Source of the DNA: Procambarus clarkii
Lineage: Eukaryota > Arthropoda > Malacostraca > Decapoda > Cambaridae
Length of the DNA stretch: 64,000 nucleotides
Direction of reading: 5' to 3'
Assembly: GCF_040958095.1 (NCBI RefSeq)
Contig: NC_091152.1
Location: forward strand, 14,666,266 to 14,730,265
The translations under genes and the position numbers were made by a program. Below are positions 1-10,449 of this stretch, piece by piece. Below the pieces are notes generated by a model. The model was not told the origin of the DNA and did no database searches. It saw only the letters and a program-made list of their open reading frames with translations. Each line of letters starts with the position of its first letter. The first letter of the stretch is position 1.

Positions 1-1001
1 TCCATTTCTGTCTTACACCATTCTCTATAATTTTCTTCCATCTACTCTCTCTCTCTCTTATTCCTTCTCCATTGCGTTTAGTGCTGCTGTTTCTTTTATC
101 TAACTTCTTCCGTCACACCATTTTATTTCGCATTACAATTTTAAGTTATTCTCATTTTTATCCTTTCAACTTCATTCTCATTTTACTGTTTCTCCTTCGC
201 TTAGTTTTATCTCGTTCGTTTTTACTGCTGCTGCTTATGTAATGTTTGGGAGGTAATGAATGTGACGGCCCGTCCTCTTCCATTTCTCTTTCCCATACCC
301 CCTTTTCTTTTCCTTCAATTAGTTCTAAACTAGCTTCTCTCTTCCATACCCTCTTTCTTTAACCCACCCCCTTCATTTGTCTTCACTTTCCACCTATAAT
401 ACCTCTTCCTTTCCTCTATAAATCTTCATTCCTTTTTCACACTTTCTCTCTTCCCTCTTGATTCCTTTCTCCTGTCACTCTACCAGCAATAATTCCCAAT
501 TTACTGCACAGTCACACCTTTCATCTCCCTCTCCCTTTCTTCTCTACTCTTTCTCATCTTATCATCTTTTCGATAAGAAGACCTCACTTTATCTTCCTTT
601 CTGTTGTTGGCTGATCTGTATTCATCCTTTCTCCCGACTTTAACTTATGTCTCATTTCATTTTTTCTCCTTCCCTTCCCATTATCCCATTTTCATCTCCC
701 CTTTTGTCCATGACTCTTTGCTTGGCTTTAACCTTTACTTGTTTCTCATTCTCCCCCTCTTCTCCCTTTTGCCTTTTTCAAGCACCTCTCTCTGTCCCTC
801 CCATGGCTCCTATTGTGTTTCCATTAGGCCCCCCTCGCTCCAATGATTCCATAATTCACGCTAAACTTCCGCAGTTTCCATGTCCTATATACGGCAACTT
901 TTGCATTCGCTGCCCCACGCGATTTTCTGCTCTCATGATTTAAAGCCTGGGCTGATGGACGCTGCCTCGTCCAGACAGGACGAGGGACGAAAAGAAGGTT
1001 G
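1..1001. other. Pyrimidine-rich intergenic DNA
   Basis: The + strand is dominated by C and T runs (ttcct, ctctct, cccctt) without a clean tandem period. Short open frames here are rich in Ser, Pro, Phe and Leu, as random CT-rich sequence would give. I see no domain, splice structure or RNA gene. A small hairpin (cgtccagacaggacg) lies at about 968-982, just before the foldback element. Confidence 0.6.
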
Positions 1002-1175
1002 TTGACCAGACCACACACTAGAAGGTGAAGGGACGACGACGTTTCGGTCCGTCCTGGACCATTCTCAATCGACTTGAGAATGGTCCAGGACGGACCGAAA
1101 CGTCGTCGTCCCTTCAACTTCTAGTGTGTGGTCTGGTCAACATACTTCAGCCACGTTATTGTGACTCATCGCCTG
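1002..1175. mobile_element. Foldback (MITE-like) element, copy 1
   Basis: Positions 1002-1068 and 1074-1140 are inverted copies of each other, about 67 bp per arm with one visible mismatch, around a 5-base loop. The ends read TTGACCAGACCACACACTAG and its complement. The sequence after the right arm (about 1141-1175, cagccacgttattgtgactc) recurs in inverted orientation outside the second copy at 63838-63984, so the repeated unit is larger than the hairpin. No coding capacity is seen; a non-autonomous DNA element is the likeliest reading. Confidence 0.75.
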
Positions 1176-1295
1176 CACAGGAGAGGAGGTCCACTTGGGC
1201 GTCAAACTGTAGCATGATGTAGGTGGGCATTGTAGCCTTCGGCTGTTTCGACTTGGCGGATTTTGGATGAGGATAAAGAGGTGTGAAATTGTTGG
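1176..1295. other. Unassigned spacer
   Basis: No repeat, gene or RNA signature is recognised between the foldback element and the 43-bp array. Confidence 0.5.
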
Positions 1296-1625
1296 GGGTC
1301 ATGGATGCTGGAATATGGTACTGGAAGCTAAGAATATTGGGTGATGGATGCTGGAGTATGGTACTGGAAGCTAAGAATATTGGGTGATGGATGCTGGATT
1401 ATGAAAGCTAAGAATATTGGGTAATGGATGCTGGATTATAGTACTGGAAGCTAAGAATATTGGGTGATGGATCTTATCTTGAGATGATTTCGGGGCTTTT
1501 TAGTGTCCCCGCGGCCCGGTCCTCGACCAGGCCTCCACTCCCAGGAAGCAGCCCGTGACAGCTGACTAACACCCAGGTACCTATTTTACTGCTAGGTAAC
1601 ATGGATGCTGGAAAATGCTACCTGA
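1296..1625. repeat. 43-bp minisatellite split by a SINE
   Basis: About four units carry the core 'atggatgctgga' followed by 'ggaagctaagaatattgggt' (1296-1472). The array resumes at 1601 with another 'atggatgctgga'. The break is exactly the SINE at 1473-1600, with ATGGAT on both sides, so the SINE landed in an existing array. Confidence 0.75.
1473..1600 (-). mobile_element. SINE-B fragment (tail type 2), 5'-truncated
   Basis: Read on the minus strand, this gives the SINE central body (ggtacctgggtgttagtcag, cgggctgcttcctgg) followed by the tail ggcctggtcgaggaccgggc ... ccccgaaatcatctcaagat. It lacks the tRNA-like head. ATGGAT occurs at 1467-1472 and at 1601-1606, a possible 6-bp target duplication, although the host array could supply the second copy. 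Confidence 0.8.
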
Positions 1626-2082
1626 AGCTGGCCGAAGGATACCTAGATACTAGAATGCTTGGGAGATAGAGGACAATCAAGAGGTTCAAAGTAACTAAGA
1701 GCAACGTATTATGCATTAACATAATTGCACGTTTGACACGTTCGTAAAAATTCTAGATAACGATCACGTGGAAAACTGAGGTTGTTGGATATCTAACCAC
1801 GCTGGATAACAGTTGTGGTTGAGAAGGGACTTGGTGATTACAGCAGAAAAGTCAAGCTGAAGAGGCTGGCAGAAAAGGCATAACTGAACAAAGTGGGTAG
1901 AGTAAGGGTGATAAAAGGTGGGTGGAGTGCAAGAGGAATGAATTTCTCAGGATGGGGAGGGGGGGGGAGGGGGGGGTAAGAGGAGGTGGAGGAGTCAGTG
2001 GAACTCCTCATTCCTCAGCGAGGTACTCGGCTCCGAACCTCTCAGCGGGCGGCCAGCCAGGGTAAACACGCCCACAAAATAT
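1626..2082. other. Unassigned spacer ending in a G-run
   Basis: Mixed-composition sequence with no recognised gene. A G-rich run (ggggagggggggggagggggg) lies at about 1952-1977. Confidence 0.5.
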
Positions 2083-2190
2083 GGAGGGAGGGAACGGAAG
2101 CTTAGGGGAGGGAGGGAGGGAACGGAAGCTTAGGGGAGGGAGGAAGGGAGGGAGGGAGGGAGGGAACTGAAGCTTAGGGGAGGGGGGAAC
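2083..2190. repeat. Short purine-rich tandem repeat
   Basis: About three copies of a ggaacggaagcttaggggag-type unit are mixed with runs of (GGGA)n. The minus-strand frame through it is a repeat artefact. Confidence 0.7.
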
Positions 2191-2276
2191 GAGAGTATGA
2201 AAGTAGAGGATGGTGACAAACTGTGATGAGTGGGTGAGATGGTGATTTGCAGAGTCCACTGTTACCACACGACATA

Positions 2277-2636
2277 CATAGGGAAGGCGGTGATACTTAG
2301 GGGAAGGGGGTGATACTTAGGGGAAGGGGGTGATACATAGGGGAAGGGGGTGATACATAGGGGAAGGTGGTGATACATAGGGGAAGGGGTGATGCATAGG
2401 GGAAGGTGGGTGATACATAGGGATAGGGGGTGATGCATAGGGGAAGGGGTTGATACATAGGGGAATGCGGTGATACATAGGGGAAGGGGGGTGATACTTA
2501 TGGGAAGGGGGTGATACATAGGGGAAGGGGGTGATACATAGAGGTCATACATAGGGGAAGGGGGTGATACAGAGGGGAAGGGGGTGATACATAGGGGAAG
2601 GGGGTGATACATAGGGGAAGGGGGTGATACAGAGGT
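2277..2636. repeat. 20-21-bp minisatellite (ggggtgataca...)
   Basis: About 17 units of the form 'gggggtgatacataggggaa' with small substitutions (cttag, gcatag, cagag). The reading frames across it are low-complexity (MYHPLP, CITPFP) and are not treated as coding. Confidence 0.85.
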
Positions 2637-3315
2637 GATGAATATGGCGGAAAGGGGTGATGAACAAGATGAATGGAGGGAAAGTAGTGATTGTGTGAAA
2701 TTCTAGCTTAACGTTCAGCTGCTTCAAGAAGGACCAAAAACAGTGGCCTTCGTAGATGGTTTCTGTCCGGTCCAAGAGAACCATCAACACTGCTCTGATG
2801 TAGTGCCAGGCCGGAGGACCTTGACGCGAGTGACAACACGATGGCACGCAGCTCTTCTGCAACAAAGGTTCACTCAGTTTGTCACTAACTTGACTGGAAG
2901 TTGCACCAGAATATCACTATACTCTACACAGAGAGTAATCACATTATCGTCATGCATCAGTGAGAAAATCCGTAGGAGCCGTGATAAGGGTTCGAACCTA
3001 AGGAGGACCCACGAATGACCCATGTCGTGGGTCCTCCTAATCTACTAGAGGACCCACGAACAGAAAACGGGACATTACGTCAATTCTCGCGAACCGGTCT
3101 CCTCTACAACAGTATTTGGCCTTACGTTCACTATACGTCAAAATGCGACGTTCTTTTAGGAGGCCGGGTTACAGGATGTGGTGACGGAGGCAGCTGGTGT
3201 CCACCGGCGGTGGTGACGGCCGGGAATGTGAGGGTAACTTGTCACAACCAGGTGTTGTCTTCCTGTAGACACTTCAGCTACAGAGACTCGAAATCCGGTA
3301 GCCGTAAGGTTTATG
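2637..3315. other. Spacer with a 13-bp inverted repeat and B-box-like motif
   Basis: AGGAGGACCCACG and its complement face each other at about 3001-3037 as a hairpin, and 'aggacccacgaa' recurs just downstream. Immediately 5' is 'gggttcgaacct', a good Pol III B-box, so this may be the remnant of a tRNA-derived element. No A-box or full tRNA fold is convincing. Confidence 0.4.
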
Positions 3316-3564
3316 GGAGCCGGTCGGCCGAGCGGACAGCACGCTGGACTTGTGATCCTGTGGTCCTGGGTTCGATCCCAGGCGCCGGCGAGAAACATTG
3401 GGCAGAGTTTCTTTCACCCTATGCCCCTGTTACCTAGCAGTAAAATAGGTACCTGGGTGTTAGTCAGCTGTCACGGGCTGCTTCCTGGGGGTGGAGGCCT
3501 GGTCGAGGACCGGGCCGCGGGGACACTAAAAAACAGCCCCGAAATCATCAAGATAACCTCAAGA
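3316..3564 (+). mobile_element. SINE-B, near full length (tRNA head, body, tail type 2)
   Basis: The head (3316-3391) has an A-box-like 'ggccgagcgg' and a B-box 'gggttcgatccc', with a foldable anticodon arm, so it is tRNA-derived. The body holds 'gttacctagcagtaaaatag' and 'cgggctgcttcctggggg'. The tail is ggcctggtcgaggaccgggc ... gaaatcatcaagataacctc. The tail carries small changes from other copies. Transcription of an active copy would be by Pol III from the internal A/B boxes. Confidence 0.85.
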
Positions 3565-4125
<561 letters not shown>

Positions 4126-4347
4126 GAGAATTTAAACCCTTTTAGTCACATTCCTATAATTAAAACTACCACAGCGCTCGGCTTTGATCTGCAGCTCTTC
4201 AATTTAAAATTCCCTCTCGACTCCGTCGTGTGTACTGGCGGCCATGTTTATGGTCCTGGCGCGCGTCAATCACCCACAACACTGGTAAACACACAAACAC
4301 AAACAAATAAATACCCCCTACATTTTCACCAGCTTCTCTAATGGGTT

Positions 4348-4545
4348 TGAAAATCAGGAGTGGGATTCTGCCTGGGACCTGAAAATCAGGAGTGGGATTC
4401 TACCTGGGACCTGAAAATCAGAAAGTAGGATTCTGCCTGGGACCTGAAAATCAGGAGTGGGATTCTGCCTGGGACCTGAAAATCAGGGCCTGGACCTGAG
4501 AATCAGGAGCAGAGTCCTTCAATGAACCTGAAAACATGGAGTAAA
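4348..4545. repeat. 32-bp degenerate minisatellite
   Basis: Four to five units containing 'gaaaatcaggagtgggattc' and 'tgcctgggacc', decaying at the right end. Confidence 0.75.
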
Positions 4546-5444
4546 GTCCTACCTACCTGGGATCTGGAAACCTTTAATGAGAGAGTCGAGAGGTCCGAAG
4601 TTGGTCTAGAAAACCGTATTTCAAGTCTCGCTTGTTGAACGACGACCAAAAAAAATCACTTCTCATATCTGGTTTCTAATGTGACTTGACCACGTCACAT
4701 GTTACTTGCTCTCACCGGGTCACAAAAGACCTGAAACATGCGACAATGTAACTGGTTCCGATGTACTTTAGGAACCAGTTACTAGGAACTAGTTACTAGA
4801 AGTACTAGGAACAACCGGGGAGTAGTTCCTACCTGCGTCAGTACCGAGGACTATATCAACGAGTACCTGGGCCTATCGCTAGGGATGCCTGCACATCTCA
4901 CCCCCCCTTATCTATGTGCTAGGATCGCTATGTACCTGGCGACCCTCTCCTCCCTTGCGCCTATCACAAGTGATACCAGTCCCCCAAAGCAGTCGCAACA
5001 CAATTAACAGGGACACGAAACATCATCATGACCATCATGACCTGCAACACCAAACTGCACTGTGCAACACAAATCAGGACAGACTGTCAACGTAACTCAT
5101 CGTGGCAACAAAATCTAGGATGAATCAGTGGCCAGATTAATTAACAAATAATGCCTTTGGAACCATCTTTCAGTTCGGTTTTCAATTTCAGTTTAATTCG
5201 CCCACAGGACGAATTAAACTGGAGGGGACTGGCTCTGTGGCTCAACCAGGCTTATTCCTTAGATAGAACACACACAGACTGTTATATATCAGCAGACAGA
5301 GGAAGGTCACAATTATCACTACTACGGAAGCCTGGTGTTCCTTGGGGTAAAGGTCGCCTGCTTAACATCCCCCCCCCCACCACAGTATAAACAGCTGGAT
5401 AATGACGTCACAACATGCCTCAGTTCCCACACATCTCCAACGGA
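4546..5444. other. Unassigned intergenic DNA
   Basis: No coding, RNA or mobile signature is recognised. A short degenerate repeat of 'aactagttactag' and 'accagttactag' lies near 4775-4810. Confidence 0.5.
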
Positions 5445-5660
5445 CCAATCAGCAGTCTTAGCAGCGTCCACAGTGCCGCCTTCACCTCGAGGTAGACCAA
5501 TCACCAACACCGTCAATTGGAGTTGGGCCAATCCCCAGCCTCCACCGTGCGACACACCCTCAGACCGACCAATCACCTGTCCCCCTTTGTCAAAACAATT
5601 GCAGCCGAGCCAATCGCCGCCCCCCGCTACATAAACAACAGGACCCTCGCAAGTTTTCAA
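5445..5660 (+). promoter_or_regulatory. Candidate promoter: five CCAAT boxes plus TATA-like motif
   Basis: CCAATC-type boxes start at 5445, 5497, 5528, 5569 and 5610, all in the same orientation. Spacings are 52, 31, 41 and 41 bases, close to whole helical turns. A TATA-like TACATAAA lies at 5628, and a weak initiator-like TCA lies about 30 bases further on (5657). CCAAT is the known NF-Y site. No gene is proven downstream; an ATG at 5709 opens 26 codons and contains a possible GT donor at 5774. A decayed minisatellite is the main alternative. Confidence 0.35.
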
Positions 5661-5936
5661 CAACCGAGCAGAAGACGAGCGTCTTAAACCAAGACTACCG
5701 AACCGTGTATGATGAGAGCCCAGGAGCTGCGTCGTATGGTATCTGCGCGAGAGGAACATGACCATTGTTGCTGGTGTGTTCAGTGACAGGGACGAGGGAG
5801 CTGGAGCGGTCACCACGCTGCCAAACACAACATTAGATCCATTGTATCAAATATCTCTCGACCTCTCTCGTGTGTCTCGCCGGGGACGTGGACGATGCCA
5901 CCACCACGCTAGGGAGACTTGTTTATCTAGCGTTGT

Positions 5937-5937
<1 letters not shown>

Positions 5938-5992
<55 letters not shown>
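5938..5992. repeat. (CA)n microsatellite
   Basis: An uninterrupted CA tract directly abuts the LINE-type 3' tail that follows. Confidence 0.95.
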
Positions 5993-5995
<3 letters not shown>

Positions 5996-6092
5996 GTACA
6001 CCTGTTGATTGACGGTTGAGAGGCGGGACCAAAGAGCCAGAGCTCAACCCCTGCAAACACAACTAGGTGAGTACAACTAGGTGAACTAGGTG

Positions 6093-6097
<5 letters not shown>
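5993..6097 (+). mobile_element. LINE 3'-tail fragment (tail type 1) between CA tracts
   Basis: It carries 'ttgattgacggttgagaggc', 'gggaccaaagagccagagct' and 'aactaggtgagtac', the last partly repeated as 'actaggtga'. The bases match the tail of the coding LINE fragments at 25021-25540 and 57780-58192. CA microsatellite lies on both sides. Confidence 0.85.

Positions 6098-6137
<40 letters not shown>
6096..6137. repeat. (CA)n microsatellite
   Basis: A second CA tract immediately after the LINE tail, in phase with its last bases (gagtacacac). Confidence 0.9.
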
Positions 6138-6138
<1 letters not shown>

Positions 6139-7321
6139 GTACAAAATAAAAGGCACTATCCTACCCTGGAAGGTACGAACCCAAGTCACCCCCTAACCCA
6201 TCGATGCATAGAAAACGGGAATATCTTTGAGCTGCTACTTTTCATAGTATTTTGTATGTTGGGGACCAGAACGTACAAAATGAGACGCATTAGTCGAGGG
6301 GACGGGTTACACGCCTATAGATACCCTTGGTTACCTCTCACACCTGAACAATCAAGTTCCTATAAAACCATTCCATCAAGAAAGTATAACTAATAGGAAA
6401 ATGGTTCGCTAAATGTAGAGTGAGGATTTTAACAGCGTTGAGACTAGTCTCCAGATGGCCATTACATCTGCAGCGAAGAGAGGTACACGGATATCATCCC
6501 AGGAAGCTCTAAACTAAAAATATAAGTATTATTGGCTCCACAGTGGAGATGTTGACAGACTCACAGATTAAACATCTTATTAAAAGTCTACAGTGAACCT
6601 CCACACTGGAAGTCAGAAGGCTGTCAAGGGCATTGGTAGCTGAAGTAAGACTAGGCACTAGAGCGGTCGAGGAAAACTAGTTTGAGGGATACTGAATTAT
6701 AAAACTAATTTGAGGGATCCTAATCTTTAAACCTGGTTTGAGGGGATCTAGAATTATTATAGGGTCTAATTATTATTAGATCCTCTAATGTCTAGATAGT
6801 GTTGAAAGTACATATGACTGCATATGCAGGTCTTGATGGGAACCGTGAAATATTAGACTGTTGTGATACTTCTGAGGGCACAGAGAGAGGGAGGGAGAGG
6901 AGACGAGGGGCGCAACGAAAACAGACAGACACAAACACAAACAACAAAGTCACAAACATATACCAAACAGACAAACACATTGTCTTCCCCTCCCCCCCCC
7001 CAACATCTGGAGGTTGAGTAATCTTACAAGATTTGATGCGAAAGCTTGTGTGATCCGCCCTGAACAAATAACAACACAAAAAATTGCACCAGAAATACTA
7101 GGAGACGAGAGTGCCTGTGACAAAGCTGCTCCTCTCTCTCGCTGGCTCTAAATCAAATTAAAAGTTTGCAGAGTTTAAATTCGGTAAACTTTCACGTCTC
7201 CTCCGGTGGAAGTAGACTACTCTGGTAGAAAAAAAAATTGAGGAAAGTTGTATCGTGTGTGTGTGTGTGGCGGGGTGTAGTGGCTGCTGCTTTTCTTTGA
7301 TACTGATTTATGCCTTGGCTC
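6138..7321. other. Unassigned intergenic DNA
   Basis: No gene recognised. A small degenerate repeat around 'tttgagggat' occurs three times between about 6680 and 6745. A short GT run leads into the GC-rich array at the right end. Confidence 0.5.
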
Positions 7322-8126
7322 GGGGTGTTGTTGGTTCCCCCCCACGGGGGTGTTGTTGGTTCCCCCCCACGGGGGTGTTGTTGGTCCCCCCCGGGGTGGT
7401 GGTGTTGGTCCCCCCCGGGGTGGTGTTGTTGGTCCTCCCCGGGGGGTGTTGTTGGTCCCCCCCGGGGTGTTGTTGGTCCCCCCGGGGTGGTGTTGTTGGT
7501 CCCCCCCGGGGTGGTGTTGTTGGTCCCCCCCGGGGGGTGTTGTTGGTCCCCCCCGGGGGGTGTTGTTGGTCCCCCCCCCCTGGGGTGTTGTTGGTCCCCC
7601 CCGGGGGTGTTGTTGGTCCCCCCCCCGGGGGTGTTGTTGATCCCCCCCCCGGGGGTGTTGTTGGTCCCCCCCCGGGGTGTTGTTGGCCCCCCCCCGGGGT
7701 TGTTGTTGATCCCCCCCGGGGTGTTGTTGGTCCCCCCCCGGGGTGTTGTTGTCCCCCCCCCGGGGGTGTTGTTGGTCCCCCCGGGGTGGTGTTGTTGGTC
7801 CCCCCCGGGGTGGTGTTGTTGGTCCCCCCCGGGGTGGTGTTGTTGGTCCCCCCCGGGTGGTGTTGTTGGTCCCCCCCGGGGTGGTGTTGTTGGTCCCCCC
7901 CGGGGTGGTGTTGTTGGTCCCCCCCGGGGTGGTGTTGTTGGTCCCCCCCGGGGTGGTGTTGTTGGTCCCCCCCGGGGTGGTGTTGTTGGTCCACCCGGGG
8001 TGTTGTTGGTCCCCCCCGGGGTGGTGTTGTTGGTCCACCCGGGGTGTTGTTGGTCCCCCCCGGGGTGGTGGTGTTGGTCCCCCCCCCCGGGGTGGTGGTG
8101 TTGGTCCCCCCCGGGGGTGTTGTTGT
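7322..8126. repeat. GC-rich 18-24-bp minisatellite (C-run/G-run/TGTTGTT)
   Basis: About 35 units of the form ggtCCCCCCCGGGGtgttgtt vary in C-run and G-run length. CCCCGGGG is self-complementary in every unit, so hairpins and slippage are likely. Long frames on both strands (VLLVPPG, TNNTPGG) come from the repeat and are not called genes. Confidence 0.95.
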
Positions 8127-8440
8127 TACAAACGCGACGTAATAGGCTAGAGGATGGTGTGTGCGCGCGCCCGGGTCCAATGGGCGCGTGTACGACCCAG
8201 TGTCCAGATGAGCAGGGTTCGACCCCCCAGCCAGAAGTGTTGCGTGTCTGCCAGAGGTGTACTAAGACGTCAGCAAGGGGCAGAGTAGCTCCTTGCGTGC
8301 CGTCTCTCGTAAATAATGGAGTATAATTAAGTGTCTTAATCACATGCAACCACTTAACGTTGTTCTCTCTCATGGCCCCCCTCCCCCCCTTCCCCCTCCA
8401 CTACCCCTCCCCCTCCACTAACCCCTTCCCCCCCTCCCCC
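8127..8440. other. Unassigned spacer
   Basis: Unique sequence including 'gtgtgcgcgcgcccgggtcc', then a C-rich lead into the next array. Confidence 0.5.
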
Positions 8441-8925
8441 ACCAAGCTGTTCATTCCCCCCCCCCACCAAGCTGTTCATTCCTCCCCCCCCCCACCGAGC
8501 TGTTCATTCCTCCCCCCCCCACCGAGCTGTTCATTCCTCCCCCCCCCACCGAGCTGTTCATTCCTCCCCCCCCCCCCACCGAGCTGTTCATTCCCCCCCC
8601 CACCGAGCTGTTCATTCCTCCTCCCCCCCCCACACCGAGCTGTTCATTCCCCCCCCCACCGAGCTGTTCATTCCTCCCCCCCCCCCACCGAGCTGTTCAT
8701 TCCTCCCCCCCCCCACCGAGCTGTTCATTCCTCCCCCCCCCCCCACCGAGCTGTTCATTCCTCCCCCCCCCCACCGAGCTGTTCATTCCTCCCCCCCATC
8801 AAGCTGTTCATTCCTCCTCCCCCCCCCACACCGAGCTGTTCATTGCCCCCCCCCACCGAGCTGTTCATTCCTCCCCCCCATCAAGCTGTTCATTCCTCCC
8901 CTCCCCTTCCCCCCCCCCCCCCGAC
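8441..8925. repeat. C-rich ~27-bp minisatellite (ccaccgagctgttcattcct)
   Basis: About 18 copies of 'accgagctgttcattcc' are separated by C-runs of 7-13 bases; C-run length is the main variation. Some units read 'atcaagctgttcattcct'. Confidence 0.95.
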
Positions 8926-9168
8926 ACAATGCAACTCATATGTAATTAACATTTAAATAAGGGGAAAAGTCACGTCATTTCTGCCTTAATATGTGATGCA
9001 ACTTTGACATTTTATTTGTTATAAATCTACAAGTTTTGTATTTTTTTCTTAAGATTATTTCATGTGAAATACACCTAATATATTTTTTTTACTTATAGTT
9101 TTAATTTAAAAGTTATATATATTAGAGAAATTTATATCAATTAGACTACTCAGCTAATTTTGCGCTAA
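8926..9168. other. AT-rich spacer
   Basis: AT-rich unique DNA with T-runs and no recognised feature. Confidence 0.5.
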
Positions 9169-9350
9169 CAACCTGTCCTCCTACAACCTATCCTCCTACA
9201 GCCTGTCCTCATACAACCTGTCCTTATACAACCTGTCCTCCTACAGCCTGTCCTCCTACAGCCTGTCCTCCTACAGCCTGTCCTCCTACAGCCTGTCCTC
9301 CAACAACCAGTCCTCCAACAGCCTGTCCTCCTACAACCTGTCCTCCAACA
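9169..9350. repeat. 15-bp minisatellite derived from a MITE end
   Basis: About 12 copies of 'caacctgtcctccta' or close variants. The unit resembles the terminal inverted repeat of the MITE at 54851-55216 (CAACCCGTCCTCTTA on its right end), and the sequence directly after the array is homologous to that MITE's interior. Confidence 0.7.
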
Positions 9351-9535
9351 AAGAGCGTCGCACTACACTCGTATGCGTTACTAAGGCCAAAAATGGTCGT
9401 ACTTGAAACTGGAAGCGACTGGTGAAAGTGACGTACTGTCCCGTATTGCTTGGGTCATCTAGTAGGTTAGGAGAGAACACTTTAATTTGACTGTTTTCTG
9501 GACGTTGTGAAACCTTAGGAGGACGGACTGACTAT
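9351..9535 (+). mobile_element. Remnant of the CAACCCGTCC MITE (interior, right end lost)
   Basis: Collinear with 54875-55060: both contain 'ctcgtatgcg', 'gaaagtga(c/a)gtactgtc', 'taggttaggagaga' and 'gaaaccttaggag'. The right terminal repeat is absent. The left terminus appears to have been multiplied into the preceding array. Confidence 0.65.
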
Positions 9536-9872
9536 TCAGCACTGACTACACATAATCTCATTTATCATCATCTCTGCTTCAAGATTAATTTTCCTAGTTC
9601 CATGTACATATTAGTCGGTCCATAGAACATTTTGTGTGTTGCGTGGAAGGCTGCGAGTAGGAGCATTTTTTAGAAAATCAAGTTTTTAGTTTCGTTGGGA
9701 GAGAACCCTAATGACGATACCTAAGATGGCGTCTACAGACGTCACTGCTTGGAGGGGATTGGCTCCTAAAGAGGCCTAAGGTGAAGACGTTGAGATCCAG
9801 CGGGAATGTGATTGGTAAACCTCAAGCAGGTGCAACCAATCACCAGGTAGCCCATGGTGACACCATCTTCTT
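9536..9872. other. Unassigned spacer
   Basis: No gene recognised. Contains isolated 'attggct', 'gattggt' and 'ccaatcacc' motifs around 9759-9845. Confidence 0.45.
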
Positions 9873-10003
9873 GATATCTTGAGGTTATCTTGAGATGATT
9901 TCGGGGCTTTTAGTGTCCCCGTGGCCCGGTCCTCGACCAGGCCCTCCACCCCCAGGAAGCAGCCCGTGACAGCTGACTAACACCCAGTTACCTATTTTTA
10001 CTG
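9873..10003 (-). mobile_element. SINE-B fragment (tail type 2), 5'-truncated
   Basis: The minus strand reads part of the body (cgggctgcttcctgg) and the full tail ggcctggtcgaggaccgggc ... atctcaagataacctcaaga. The sense 3' end continues as 'tatcaagaaga', so the tail ends in a short aagata repeat and not in poly(A). Confidence 0.85.
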
Positions 10004-10181
10004 TAATAAATAAAACTATTTTACCATCAGTGAGAGCTAGATTTCTAGCTTCTCATTGGGCCAGAAAGTGACAGTGTGTCCAGAGACTTGATGGAGGTCA
10101 AACGTACATCTTCGGCTCTAAAGATATTAGTTGAAATTGTCGATTAGTGAGGGAGGCAGACACTTCGTGGGGCTCTACGGA
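10004..10181. other. Unassigned spacer
   Basis: No feature recognised between the SINE tail and the first MITE. Confidence 0.5.
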
Positions 10182-10449
10182 CCAGGGGCCAGATTCACGA
10201 AAGCAGTTACGCAAACACTTACGAACCTGTCCATCTTTTCTCAATCTTTGGCGGCTTTGTTTACAATTATTAAACAGTTAATGAGCTCCGAAGCACCAGG
10301 AGGCTGTTTATAACAATAACAACAGTTGAATGGCAAGTTTCCATGCTCGTAAACAATTTAATAAATGTAACCAAAGCCGTCAAAGATTGAGGAAATATGT
10401 ACACGTTCGTAAGTGCTTGCGTAAGTGCTTTTGTGAATCTGGCCCCTGG
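10182..10449. mobile_element. MITE-2, copy 1 (long inverted repeat, GGGGCCAGATTCACGA ends)
   Basis: The ends CCAGGGGCCAGATTCACGA and TGTGAATCTGGCCCCTGG are inverted. Inside, a roughly 100-bp arm (acttacgaac..., tcaatctttg(g/a)cggcttt, attaaacagt) is inverted around a short unique centre. Copies recur at 58421-58683 in the opposite orientation and, more decayed, at about 47120-47420. No coding capacity. No clear target duplication. Confidence 0.85.

Noticed and set aside
5322-5828. 168-codon minus-strand frame with some balanced composition
   Set aside because: It lies antisense to the CCAAT cluster, has low-complexity Gly runs from C-runs, and shows no recognisable domain.
7192-8373. Pro/Gly/Asn/Thr-rich frames such as TNNTPGG over the GC-rich array
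   Set aside because: Several overlapping frames on both strands and homopolymer-length variation, inconsistent with a conserved reading frame.
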